From contig JARZZO010000013.1 in assembly GCA_030544215.1 (NCBI GenBank), positions 47,511,196 through 47,575,195 on the forward strand: a DNA stretch of 64,000 nucleotides, given 5' to 3'. The notes beneath the pieces are model-generated. The model did no database searches. It had not been told where the DNA came from and saw nothing but the letters and a program-made list of their open reading frames with translations. Position 1 is the first letter of the stretch, and every line of letters starts with the position of its first letter. Shown piece after piece: positions 47,117-58,263 of this stretch. This DNA is from Zantedeschia hybrid cultivar. Taxonomy: Eukaryota > Streptophyta > Magnoliopsida > Alismatales > Araceae. The position numbers and the translations under genes are program-made.

Positions 47117-49596
47117 AAGAATTGAGAGGATTAATTGAGAGGTTGCAATTTATTCGCCGCTTTGTCTCCCAGCACTCACAAAGGTGTAAGCCGTTCTACG
47201 AACTTACCAAGCCATGAGTCAAATTCAATTGGGACGATAAGTGTCAGGAGGCATTTGACGGATTAAAGGACTATTTGGCAAGTCCTCCTATTTTGAGACC
47301 ACCATCTCCAGGCAAACCATTGATACTTTATATTTCAGTCCTGGATGATGCAGTGGGGGCTGTCCTAGCACAAGAGGATGAAGAAGGAAAGGAGAGGGCA
47401 GCCTACTATCTCTCTAAACTTCTCAACCCCGCTGAACAGAGATACACGGCGATGGAGAAAACATGTGCAGCATTGGTTTGGGTTGTTCAGAAATTGAAGC
47501 ATTATTTTCTGGCCCATGAAGTCCACCTCATCGCTAGGATGAATCCGATCAAATTCCTTCTGGAGAAATCTGTTCTTACTGATAGGTTAGCGCGATGGCA
47601 AAGCTTTCTATCTCAATTCGATATCATTTACATTCAGCAGAAAGCGATCAAGGGCTATGCCATAGCAGAACATCTCGCTCATCATCCCCTTCCTCGATTT
47701 GATCCAGTGCGATCAGAGTTTCCGGATGAGGAACTGATGTCCGTAAATCAAATCAGAGATGATATGTGGACTCTGCATTTTGACGGAGCTCTGAATTCTC
47801 ATGGAAAGGGTATTGGAATCGTTCTGTTATCACCTGAAGGTATCACCATTCCACAAGCCTTTCAGCTTGACTTTCCAGTCACCAACAACATAGCTGAATA
47901 CGAGGCACTTCTTGCTGGCCTCGAGGCTGCTCATTTTCATGGTGCAACCAAACTCAGGATTGTGGGTGATAGCCAATTAATTCTTCGCCAAGTGCTGACC
48001 AAGTATCGAACTCTTGATCCCAAGCTTAAGCCATATCAAGAACTTACTTCTGCTTACTCAAAGCTTTTCACAAAATTGATCTTTGTCCATGTCCCTAGAA
48101 ATCAAAACATCTTAGCTGACGCTCTAGCTTCACTTGCATCTTCTCTTGATTTTCCTATCAGCAAGCAATCTGAATCAATCATAGTTCATAGGCGTCTTTC
48201 ACCCGCCGTGAAAGATCCTTCATTTCTTAGAACTAAGGAGAAGTTGCTGAAGAAATTCAAAGATGGAAGTATTGTGGAGAAAAGAGAAATCATGTTGATG
48301 GAGCTGTTAGAAGAGATGGATGATGAACAGAAGCCATGGTATTATGAAATTGCAAAATATTGTGAAGATCAATCGTATCCTGAAGAAGCTACAACTGAGG
48401 AAAAAAGAGCTATCAGGAGAGTTGCTCAACGATACACCCTAGTTGGGGGAGCACTGTATAAGAGAGGTTTTGATGGAGTTCTTTTGAGATGTCTAGACGA
48501 AGATGAGCTTTGGAAGGTTATGGAAGGAGCTCATAGTGGAGTTTGTGGTGGCCATGTCAATGGACAGATGCTAGCAAAGAAGATCCTTAGACAAGGATTT
48601 TATTGGCCAACCATGGAAGAAGATTGCGTAGGATATGTCCGTAGGTGTGCCAAGTGTCAACTTCACACCGACAAAATTCATTCTCCTGCATCTTCACTCC
48701 ATCCTGTTTCTTCCCCATGGCCTTTCTCCATGTGGGCTTTCGACATTATTGGACCTCTTGGTAACCCAGATTCCGGCATCAGGCAAAAATCTTTCATTCT
48801 CACGGCAACAGAATACTTTACCAAGTGGGCAGAAGCTGAAGCATACGTGGAGATCAAAGCATCAACCGTCTGCAAATTCATCATGAAGAACATCATCACA
48901 AGATTCGGAATTCCAAGTACCATCGTCACCGACAACGGACCGCAGTTCGTGTCACAGGAATTGAAGGACCTCTGCAACAGGTATAGAATTGCATTGCATC
49001 ATTCATCTCCTTATTATCCGCAAGGCAATGGCCAAGCAGAGGCAACTAATAAGACTTTGATAAAAATTATCAAAAAGACGTGTAAATCTAACAAATTCGC
49101 AGATTGGCCAGAAAAATTGGTTGAGGCTCTATGGGCCTACCGAACTTCAATCCGCACGCCCACTGGACAAACTCCTTATTCCTTAACATTTGGAATGGAG
49201 GCGGTAGTTCCATATGAGATCCTTATACCGTCATTAAGAGTACAATTGAACAAGGAATTCTCCATTGATGAACATCGTTCAGCACTCCTTGCTCAATTGG
49301 AACTTTTAGACGAGAAAAGATGGTCAGCTGCTAATCATGCAAAAGTTTATCAAAACAGATTAGCACGTTTTTATCAAAAGAAAGTCATTGAACGAAAGTT
49401 CAAAGTCGGTGAAATGGTTGTTAAAAGAATTTTTGTAAAACCTGGTGGTCCGCGTTCTAAGCTCCAACCCAACTGGGAAGGACCTTATGTTGTATCGCAT
49501 GCTTTTCCTGGTAATGCTTATCGTCTTATTAATGCAGAAGGAGAAGAGCTAAATCATCCCTGGAATGGTTTACACCTTAAGAAATACTACCCTTAG
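47026..49596 (+). pseudogene. RNase H, second RNase H and integrase of inner Tat element
   Basis: Starts with the reverse transcriptase thumb block (47026-47217), broken by one TGA at 47215-47217, then runs open to 49596 (773 aa if counted from 47275). Counting from 47275: a first RNase H-like region at about 1-110; a second RNase H with FDGA (Asp170), AEYEALL (Glu210), GDSQL (Asp232) and ADALA (Asp282). The integrase zinc finger has His420, His427, Cys458 and Cys461. The integrase core is Asp490, Asp553 and Glu589, giving the 35-residue gap between the last two expected of DDE integrases. The end is LKKYYP. All catalytic residues are kept, while reverse transcriptase, protease and most of gag are gone. 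Such a copy could act only with proteins supplied by other copies. Confidence 0.85.
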
Positions 49597-50354
49597 GTTA
49601 AAGAGTCGATCAGTATGGTACAAAGACCAGTGGAATCAGAAAATTTATAAACTCAAATTTCTTAGTTAGTCTTAATAATTTAACTTCAAACCCATTACTG
49701 CACACACTGATACGTTTGATTCGTGAGTAACAAGAGATGCCAAGTCCTAAAGAATATCAAAAGCTTGACTAAGAGTATAAAGTACAAATCATTCCTTTTA
49801 AAGTAAAATTCTGTTTTACACTCGGCCCATGATGTCGGAACGAGGCTTAGAATAGACTACCAGGAATACCCGCCATCTTAGTAGGAGGCCGTCATAAAAA
49901 AAAATGGGGGAGATCCGTTCCAAAGCAAAGAAAGAAAGAAAAGAATAGAAAAAAAAAAAAAAAGGAAAAGCCAAAGGGCAAAATCAAAAGGCCAATACAC
50001 TACAAACGTTACATCAAGGCCATGAAATGAAACAAAAGGGAACGCAAGGTCGATAAATACCCCGGAAAGAAAATGACCGAACCCCAACAGATATTAGGGT
50101 TGGAAAGGAACATCTTTTTAGGTCTCCGGAACCTTCTCATGGGCTTTCTAAACTTACTCTTCTTTTCTTTCTAAAGAGGTGTACTTCAAGCTTAAGGAAT
50201 GGCTTAGATTGACTAAGGGTCAAATCATCAAATGGGATCACGAATGGAAACACAAGTTCAAACACGATGGGTTTTAAGTTAAGTTGTTAAAGAATAATTT
50301 GGAAATTAAGTTAATAAATGAATATGATCTTTTGATCTAAGTACCATACTGGTC

Positions 50355-50640
50355 TTTTAGTCAAAAATTCAAAAAAAAAATGTATATTAAAAAAAAAATA
50401 CATATGTCAAAAATTCAAAAAAAAGAATACATATGTCAAATTCAAAAAAATTTGCATAGTCAAATTCAAAAAAAATGTATAAGTCAAAAATTCAAAAAAA
50501 GTACATAGTCAAAAATTCAAAAAAAAGTACATATTTCAAAAATTCAAAAAAAAAAAATGTACATTTTTCAAAATCTAAAAAAAAAAAAAAAAGAATACAT
50601 ATTTTAAAACCCCAAACAAAAATGAAAATTTCAAAACCAC
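50355..50640 (+). repeat. A-rich tandem repeat with TCAAAAATTCAAAAAA units
   Basis: About nine irregular units of GTCAAAAATTCAAAAAA followed by TACATA or TGTACAT-like words, spaced roughly 25-35 bp. Tat-lineage elements are known for variable tandem repeats in this position. Confidence 0.75.
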
Positions 50641-51824
50641 AAAAAATATTTCAATTAGCATATGCTTATTGCACTTGGTGTGTCTCACTCCTTTTATTTT
50701 CAGTAAGCATCTGTTTGCTTGCATGTTGCATTTTGCTTAAGTCTGATTATTCTTATTACCTTTGTTAATAAAGGCTATGTCCCTTGACCCTTCTATCAAG
50801 GATAGGATCAAGTAGTCGGTTACTTAACCATGCAAGGGGCTAAGCCTAAACAGATGCTTAACCTGTTTGTTCAAGTCATATACAGGACACAAGGCATGAA
50901 GAGAGTTGGAATCCGAGTAGAGAACTACCAGAAACCTGTTTCTGAAATTCAAGAAAGCCTGAGTAAAGCTGGAAATGTCAAGAAAATCCCATTGTGGAAT
51001 TCAAGTCCCGACCGTGGCTAAAAAGACGGTTATTTCTATCCTTGTATTATTTCATGTGATTATTTTGCATCATCATTACTATATGTTAAATATTTATTAG
51101 ACTATATCAAGGACCTTGTGGTTTTGATGAAACTGGAATTTGAGTTCCCCTTCAACAAAAACAGTGATAATTCCAGAGGATTCTTAATCGCACGGATAGG
51201 CCGTTGGATTGTTAATTAGTGGGGACGATGGTTCCACTTTTGTGAAACAGTGCGTGGATAAACGAGCTTCGGCTTAGCACTGAATTACAAGAATTGGTAT
51301 CTTGACTCATTAATGACAATTTAACAATATTATCCTTGATTAATTTATATTTTATTTAACTTTATATTTTTCTTTTAGCCCAGCATGCATCATGTAGGAC
51401 TTTGAAATCAGTGTGAAATAAAGGTTAATTATTGATTAAGTTTCAGACCATTAAATCAAATAATTTCAAACATGATATGAAATATTCCATTCCGAATTGA
51501 GTATCTTGATTATCTTTGAGGTTCGCTTGAAGATATCCTTGGAATTCTATCCTTGATTGGATTCTTTATCCAATATTCTTGTTTTCTTTTAAGATCCATC
51601 ATGGCTGTAGCACGTCCACATTGGCTGGCAAACGCTCCCCATGATGAAACCTGCAGTGTCTACGACCTGGGGTACTTCCCACTCCGAGGAGGTTGATCGA
51701 CCTTATTTTATTTCCTTGTCTACTTCATCCAGACAGGATTGATTCCATTGATCTCATTAAGCTATCTTCGTTGATGATTTCGAGAAAAATTTCAGTCATG
51801 TGATGTTAAGAGCGTGTCTCATCA

Positions 51825-51892
51825 CACCTTGGCATCACCTTTTCAGTACATTCCATTCCATTTCACTCCCTTGCAAAGACAATGCCAAGGTG
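51825..51892 (+). other. Inverted repeat before the 3' LTR
   Basis: CACCTTGGCAT (51825-51835) and ATGCCAAGGTG (51882-51892) are perfect inverted copies 46 bases apart, ending seven bases before the LTR. The other copy of the family keeps both arms (62713-62723 and 62770-62780). The right arm lies where a polypurine tract is expected (CCAAGGTGAGGCAG). Confidence 0.65.
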
Positions 51893-51899
51893 AGGCAGC

Positions 51900-53206
51900 T
51901 GTAGACACGCTATTTTTGACGTCATTTCGAGTAAATTTCATATCATACAATAATGCCTCAGAATGGTCTGATAATCAATCATTAATTAATTTTTATTAAT
52001 CTTTTTAAGTGTCGGGTTTAACAGATGTGTTTAAGTTAATCAATTGAATTGATTTTAGCTCAAATTTGAGTTAAAATATGAAAAATTCTAAAAGACGTCG
52101 ACCCAAGTGGACGCCATTTAGAGTTTATTCCTGTTTTAACGTTTAAATTTGAATTTTAATTAATTTATTAATTAACTAAAAGGCGTCTGGGAATGTCGAC
52201 GCGTTTTAAGTTTCCTAAATGGTTTTAACTTCTCCTCCGGATGTTTATCCTTATCTTAATTAGTCTAAAAGACGTCTACATATGTGGACGCGTTTTACCT
52301 AATAAAGATAAAGATAAGTTTTCCCGGATATTTATCCTTATCTTAATTAATCTGAAAGGCGTCAGTAAAGGTGGACGCGTTTTAGATAATTACAGATAAA
52401 GATGAATTAATCAGTATTTATCTGTCGGTTAAGATGGATAAATTCGGAGTTTTCAAACGTTAATCTCGAACGCAAGAAATGCTTATAAATACCCTGCATG
52501 TTGAAGAGTTAAAAAAAGAGAGAGAACAGAATTGAATTGAGTTGAGCCATAGCATTATAGTGAGTTGAAGATTGAAGCAACGTCGTAACGCCGGAGCGCT
52601 GCCATTTCCAGAAGACGGCGTCCCTTTCAAGATCTTCATCCTTTCAAAGCTTCAACCGATTGGGCATAAGTTTTTCATTACTGCATTCATTTCATTAGTT
52701 TTATTCTTCATTCACTTCATGCAAACACACACCACAGCATAATCTTTCAAAACCTACTTGATCTAAGGGGTTTCAAAGCCATTAAAAAAGTGAGTTTGCT
52801 GTTTTAAATATGCTTAAAATCATGATTAGTTCATATACTACTTCTACTTAAATTCTCATCATAGTTCTTCGTTTTTTTGTCTCTGTCTCTGCTGCACTCA
52901 ACAACAACAACAAGAGATCAAAAAGGGGAAATCAAGCATAACTTCTGGACGATCCTCAACCTCAAACTCAACAGCAAGAACAAAGAGGCAAAGAAAAGGC
53001 TCTCTTTCTTCAGCCGGCTGAGGAAGGGGAACCAAGAACTCAATCTTCCGCGTTTGAAAGGTAGGCGATCATATTCTCTTTTGAAACTTTTTAAGTTAAA
53101 AAGTTTCTGGCGATCACTGCACTTTAGTTGCTGTTTTAATAGGTTAGTTTACACTAAACAACATAGATATTTCATGTTAATCACACGGTCATTCTAAGCA
53201 CCTACA
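51900..53206 (+). repeat. 3' LTR of inner Tat element
   Basis: Begins TGTAGACACG and ends CACCTACA. Modules of 34 bp lie at 52088-52121, 52176-52209, 52265-52298 and 52352-52385 (spacing 88, 89, 87). The arms match those of the 5' LTR, whereas the centres of modules 2, 3 and 4 differ from it. TATA box at 52484-52491. Confidence 0.9.
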
Positions 53207-53214
53207 GTGAGTTG

Positions 53215-54060
53215 GGCTGGCACAAAGACTACAAGCTTCTTGATAAGATGGAGAAGGTTATGAGTATGGTCTTGATTGTGCATGGATATTTGATCCTTGA
53301 TTATTTGAAGCTAGGACTTGGTCTAGCTTTTGGGCCATAAGATCCATTTTGCTCATTTGTTGGGCTAGAAGGTCCACCTTATCCAACTTTTGGGCCAAGA
53401 TATTGATATTCATCCTAGGTTCAAATTCTCCTATATTTCTTATTTCATAAATTCCAGTCCGTTTGGATGTTCCCACTTATCTTTCATATGATGAAAGTGA
53501 GGCATGATTTATTGAATTCTCACTTAGCATTTCAAAAAGATCACATGCTTCCTCCTCACTTTTACTCATGAATGCTCCTCCGCACGATGCATCTACCATT
53601 TGCCTGTATTGTGCATCTAAACCTTCATAGAATGCTTGCACAATTTGCCACCTAGACAATCCATAGTGTGGACATTTTCTCAGCAATTCCTTTAATCGTT
53701 CCCAGATTCATGGATTTGTTCTTCCGGTAATTGTGAGAATCCAGTTATAGCCCTTCTCATGGTATTTCTTCTCCCAATATGATAGCATTTTTTTAGGAAT
53801 TCTTGTTGCATTTCGGGCCAAGTCCTAATGGGCTTTCCTATCGTTCCCAGCCAATATTTGGCTTTGTCCTTAAGTGAGAAAGGGAATAGGGTAAGTCGAA
53901 GGGCATCTTCCGTGAAATCTTGAATTTTCACGGTTAAACAAATCTCAAAGAATTCATCCAAATGTTTATATAGATCTTCATTGGTATTCCCATAGAAAGA
54001 TGGGAACATTTGGATGGTGTTTGGCTTGATCTCATAATGGCTAGCATAGACATTAGGCAA
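53215..54060 (-). pseudogene. Athila gag relic
   Basis: Three adjoining frames separated by stops or shifts. They contain the retrotransposon gag blocks FPFSLKDKAKYWLGTI, TWPEMQQEFLKKCYH, ITGFSQLPEEQIHE, then KCPHYGLSRWQIVQAFYEGL, QMVDASCGGAFMSKSEEEA, and GIYEIRNIGEF with leucine/lysine-rich LAQKLDKVDLLAQQ repeats. The last part (53215-53240) has the beginning of a cysteine-rich knuckle. Order and wording are those of Athila gag (retrotransposon gag family PF03732). Non-functional. Confidence 0.8.
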
Positions 54061-55188
54061 TTAGATACAAGATGAAGGATTATAGTCTTGGGGAATGAAA
54101 TATTCCTTTATTTTTTTGGACATTTGTTGATTATTTCCAGCCATTTAATGTCGAATATTGGTTTGGTGATGTAAGTATCTCTCAATTTTTTGAATTGGAT
54201 TGATAATTTCTGAATTTTGAGATCTTCTACCTAGCATATGCTAGAGCAAGATGAGAAGAGAATGGTTGTTTTTGTTATTTTTATTTTTATGTTTTCTTTT
54301 TTATGTTTATTTATACAAAGACAAACAAGTTAGCAACAAATTCCTAATGGCCTAAGTGTACCCTAGACTTAAGAATGAGATTTCTCACAAAATGGCTAGA
54401 CTTCACTATGAATCACCCCTACAATAGATCAATCGGCCAGGTAAGAGGTGGGATAGTGAGAGGCTCCCCCTACTTTCGTAGGGACCTAATTAAATAACCA
54501 CTTGTCCACTTAAGCGTTTGCCTTTGTAACCTCTAGTCTAGACACCGTTGTCCAAAGTAGAAGTGAATTCAAAGCTTGGTCCAATCATAGTGTGAACCTT
54601 AGATGCAATTGCTATTTGATTTCTATTGGGCTTAGGACAATGCAAGATGGAGTGTTTGTAGTTTGTGGGCCAAAGAAGGGTGATGAAATCCTCACCTTAT
54701 CTTATTATAAAGATGTCCTTAAATTATTTTATCAATGAAAATGCACACTACAATTCAATCAAGTTTGTTTTATGCAATAATGAAATGACAATGCATGAAC
54801 ATGTTATTTGCACTATTTGGAAAGACTCACCTTGCTTCCCGCACTCTTCAACATGAATCAAATGACAAAAATAAGAGCTAAATGGCTAATTCTAATGCAA
54901 TTCTATATGATGCATGTCCTAAAATATGAATGTTTGATTTCTAATTTTGAAATGCATTTTTTTATTTTGTTTTTATTATTTGTTATTTATTTATTTAATG
55001 AGAGCTATATCTATTTTAAGCAAATCTGAAAATAAAATAAAAATATTAAAGAAATTGGAACAAACTCATCAAGTTGAGTTTTCCTTTTGTCTTTTTTTTT
55101 TAAAAAAAAAATCCTGTAAAAAGAGAAAATAAATGTGAGTATGGATATACACAAATGGACCCAAAATTATCAAAATTAAGAATCTAAT

Positions 55189-55206
55189 TCCCCGGCAACG
55201 TCGCCA
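55189..55206 (-). other. Primer binding site of the Athila element (tRNA-Asp)
   Basis: On the minus strand TGGCGACGTTGCCGGGGA, one base different from TGGCGCCGTTGCCGGGGA, the complement of the 3' end of plant tRNA-Asp including CCA. This is the usual Athila primer site and fixes the orientation. Confidence 0.8.
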
Positions 55207-55739
55207 AAAATTGATCGCTCGAAATTATGTGTCGTTAAGCATATTCGAACATCAATCTTAAAATTCAAATTTCCACATATAATTATTTAAAAAATAGCAA
55301 GTGGTGAGATTGGGTCAAATCCACAGGGAAATAGATCTTTAAAGTTGAAAACCTTGAATTTTTAGAGGAAAATTAGAGAAGAAAGAAGAGGGAGCATGAT
55401 GATTTGATTTGTTAAGAATTGAAATTAATTGGACTTACTATGAACTCACAAAAGAAGCACCCCTAAACGAACATAATCAGACCATCTACTGAACTAAGAC
55501 TAGATCTAAAACACTAATTAAAAGTAGAATATAAAATTTGAGTAGTGTCAACAGAAGAAAAAATAAAAGTTGTAGAACAAAAAGATGGAGAAAAGATAAC
55601 TTTTTTCAAAGGAGCTACTGTCATTCATTATTAGAACAATATGAAATTTTATAGAGACATTGAAAATAAAAAATTAACATGATTTTTATAAGGAAACTTT
55701 TACAGAAAATATTCTAAACGTAGTGTAACATAGAGAACT

Positions 55740-56032
55740 CAAAAACTAGAGAGAGAGGCAGTGGAGAGAGAAAACTGATGTTTGCAACCGTCGTAGCTCT
55801 TTGCACAGATCCTTGGTAGCTTTGGACTCCTTCCAGTGGTCAGTTGCAATGCCTCGAGTCCACCTCTTGCCCTGACAGTTGCTGGTTTGAGAGAGATGTA
55901 GAGAGAGAGTGAGAGAGAGAACAAAAGCTAGAGAGAGAGGAGGCTTCTACAGTACCCGCGGGTACTGTAGCAAAGAGAGGGAGAAAGTGAGAGAGAGAAA
56001 TTGGGAGAGAGAGAGAGAGAGATTTGTATGGA
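55740..56032 (+). repeat. (GA)n-rich low-complexity stretch
   Basis: Many short GAGAGA runs interrupted by other sequence, including the small palindrome GTACCCGCGGGTAC at 55954-55967. Lies within the Athila LTR. Confidence 0.7.
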
Positions 56033-56435
56033 AGGGGTGAGAGAGTTTAAAATTTTCAAAAGTTCAGAATTTTTAGGAATTGAGAGCAAGAATTTCAAAA
56101 ACAAGATTCAAGTCCTCTTTTTCTCCCACTCTCTTGGTTTTTATAGAAGATAATTCTTAATTCAAATTTTGAATTTCAAATCCTCTAATAAATGGGACCT
56201 TAATTGCTTACATTAAGCTCCCCCTTGATTAGAGGATTCTCCATGAATGTACATTTGAAATTTAAATTTAGTGAGGGATATTTCAAATTTTGAATTGGAG
56301 AATAAATGTTATTTTTGAGATTTTGAAAATTTAAAATTCAAATTTAAATATTTTTGAAATTTGAATTTCGAAATTCCCTCTTCTCTTTCTTAGTTGGCTT
56401 GTGGTTCTCTTTTTAAGACAAAAATGAATAGAATC

Positions 56436-56503
56436 TTGTTCCTTCAAGGATTCAAACCCTGGTCACTTCTTTGAAATCCAGGTAGTCCAACCACTATGCC
56501 ATC
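56436..56503 (-). other. tRNA-like sequence with A and B boxes
   Basis: On the minus strand TGGCATAGTGGTTGGAC (compare the pol III A box TRGCNNAGYNGG) is followed about 25 bases later by GGTTTGAATCC (compare the B box GGTTCGANTCC). Spacing is as in a tRNA gene. The acceptor and anticodon stems do not pair well, so it is a tRNA relic or a tRNA-derived segment carried in the Athila LTR, not a working tRNA gene. Confidence 0.5.
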
Positions 56504-57406
56504 TACTTGTTCATGTCCTGCATTTACATAAAATAACAGTTAAGTTCATGCGGCAATCAATAAATCATCCAAATTCACATTAAATAATTGTCGAGAAAGT
56601 CTTATTTGAGAATAAAATTGCTATCCTTATTCAATCCATAGAGTGATGATATTTGAAATTCGAATTTTACAGAATTGATATGTTTGAAAGCATAATTAAT
56701 TTATCTATCATTCTATGTGATTTTGTTCATTAAATTGATAGCAAAGTGTGTAAATTTCATCTGTTATTTATGTAAAATTGTGAACTTATCATTAAGCCGA
56801 TTGAAATGGCAGGCCGATGCACCACCAGAAGCGATGGTAACGTCTAGCACCTGTTGTAGCTCCGACGTAAGGATGTGCCCTAAAACGACGCCCATTGCGA
56901 TGTCCCTGCCCCCCGCACGACCGGGGAGGGCAGTAACAGCTGACGGAACGATGAAAGAGATGAATTATGGTCATGACGTAGGAATTCAGAGGTCAAAACA
57001 ACATGATAAGAAGACGCTCACTCGGAAGAGGCAAGCCAGATAAACTTTCTGCCTACAGGACTGTCTTGACCACCTAAAGGCCGGCATCCACTAGGGGGCT
57101 ACCCCTGATCTGGTCGACAATGCCGGGATCTTTAGGAGGCAGCAATGGAACCGCGGGGTCAAGCTTGCCACCAATAGATAGATCCTAAAAAATGACCAGA
57201 AACATCTACCACCTTCGGTGTCGGTCTTCGACCCAGAAGAAGGTCTCCTTCCAACCATGAACGTTGGAATATCTGGTCCCCAGTGCCAGTGGTGCCTCTT
57301 TTCTCACCTCAAATTGGACAAAGCCTTGACTCCCTCTCGCGTTGCACCGCTTGACCTGGTAGAGGTTGAAGAACATTTCTACGCTCGGTGCATGATGCCC
57401 CTTCTT

Positions 57407-57600
57407 TCAAGCCAAGACAAGGAACCCTAGGGTGAGCCTCCAAGCATTCAACACTAGCTGAGCGGGGGCGACCCAGAGGTAGTTCAATAGTTCCTCCACG
57501 AAAGGGTGAATCAACAGTCTGAAGCCTACCTTGAACATGGCCTCGTACGCCATGAAGGAACGGAACCGCTGCGAAAAATTTTGCTCCCCCTCCAACGGTA
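57407..57600 (-). pseudogene. Antisense ORF relic of the outer gypsy element (PF04195-like)
   Basis: The minus-strand frame has RFRSFMAYEAMFKVGFRLLI, HPFVEELLNYLWVAPAQLVL and NAWRLTLGFLVL. This fits the 'putative gypsy type transposon' family PF04195, with its pattern of E..F..G.R.PLHPF...LL..Y...P.QL.PN.WR...GFL. In Tat-lineage elements such extra ORFs lie antisense between pol and the 3' LTR, exactly as here. The reading frame around it is broken; the function of the family is unknown. Confidence 0.6.
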
Positions 57601-58248
57601 GGATGAGGGTGTACTTAGCACGAATTTGATAAGAATCTCAGAGGTATGCTAGGAGCCCCGTTGTGGCTTGTGTGGCCTCCAACACCACCCAGTCTTCCTC
57701 CACCGCCGCGGCATAGCGCATGTCTGTCGGCGTGCCATTGTGACAGGGGTGTGAGGAAGAAAGTCGAGGAGGGAAGGCCCTGTAGCACTCTGGCTTATGA
57801 GGAAAGGAGAGATGAATCTGTGAAAGGCTCTCACTTGAAGAAGAGAGAAACGATAGGTTCCTCCCTGAGGGCCTCCGTCCTGTCTCTTATTGAAGAGGCT
57901 GCCCTGGCAATGGCGGTTTGACGCTTCCCGAGAGGGCTCCTCTCGGAAGACAGAATGATGGGCCGCACTAGGGGAGCATGATTACTCGAAGCAACACGGG
58001 AAGGCCGAGCAGACGCGACATATGGAATCACATCTGCTCATGGTAGCTGGAAAGATCCTACATTTTCCTCAGCGGGAAAGACACCCCATCATTTCAAATG
58101 TTGTAAGTCAGGTTGCAACCCCTTTTCTGCCCCTTCAAATTCGACCGTTGTATGTCATATACACATATACTCCCTTTTAAGGGATTCGAGCATGGCCGCA
58201 ACGAGATTGTAGCCGTCTAAACTACTCCTTGCCGCATGGAGTATGCTA

Positions 58249-58263
58249 GGAGTGGGGGGCAAG
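58249..58263 (+). other. Polypurine tract of the outer element
   Basis: GGAGTGGGGGGCAAG directly precedes the TGATGG start of the LTR at 58264, as expected for plus-strand priming. It identifies this LTR as the 3' one. Confidence 0.7.

Larger units (their letters stand above)
49597..51899 (+). other. 3' non-coding region of inner Tat element
   Basis: About 2.3 kb between integrase and 3' LTR with no supported gene. It includes a purine-rich stretch (49.90-49.98 kb), the A-rich tandem repeat at 50355-50640 and, close to the 3' LTR, an 11-base inverted repeat. The second copy of this region (62706-64000, minus strand) aligns with about 50.9-51.9 kb. Confidence 0.6.
43186..53206 (+). mobile_element. 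Inner Tat-type Ty3/gypsy retrotransposon with a reverse transcriptase deletion
   Basis: LTRs of 1321 and 1307 bp (43186-44506 and 51900-53206) begin TGTAGACACG and end CACCTACA. Between them are a leader, a short gag part, the start of pol, a deletion that removes the catalytic part of reverse transcriptase, then first RNase H, second (plant-type) RNase H and integrase, and a 2.3-kb 3' non-coding region. The two RNase H domains and the LKKYYP end of integrase are typical of the Tat lineage. Flanking bases are GAGAG and GTGAG (4 of 5). The left neighbour is the outer element's protease; the right neighbour is an Athila gag on the opposite strand. Confidence 0.85.
55212..56700 (-). repeat. 5' LTR of the Athila element (right border uncertain)
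   Basis: It begins next to the primer site with TGATCGCTCG (plus strand), so on its own strand it ends CGAGCGATCA. AT-rich, with GA-rich runs (55.74-56.03 kb) and AATTTNAAATTT words. The far border has no clear TG; the end given is approximate. Confidence 0.5.
53207..56800 (-). mobile_element. Athila-type gypsy element, 5' part only
   Basis: Reading the minus strand from right to left: LTR (about 56.8 kb down to 55212), a tRNA-Asp primer site (55206-55189), an untranslated leader, then gag (54060-53215), cut off at 53206 by the inner Tat element. Pol and the 3' LTR are absent. The right border with the outer element is not sharp to the eye and lies somewhere in 56.5-56.8 kb. Confidence 0.65.

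Noticed and set aside
56436..56503. A functional tRNA gene
   Set aside because: The A and B boxes are present, but the acceptor stem and anticodon arm do not pair convincingly.
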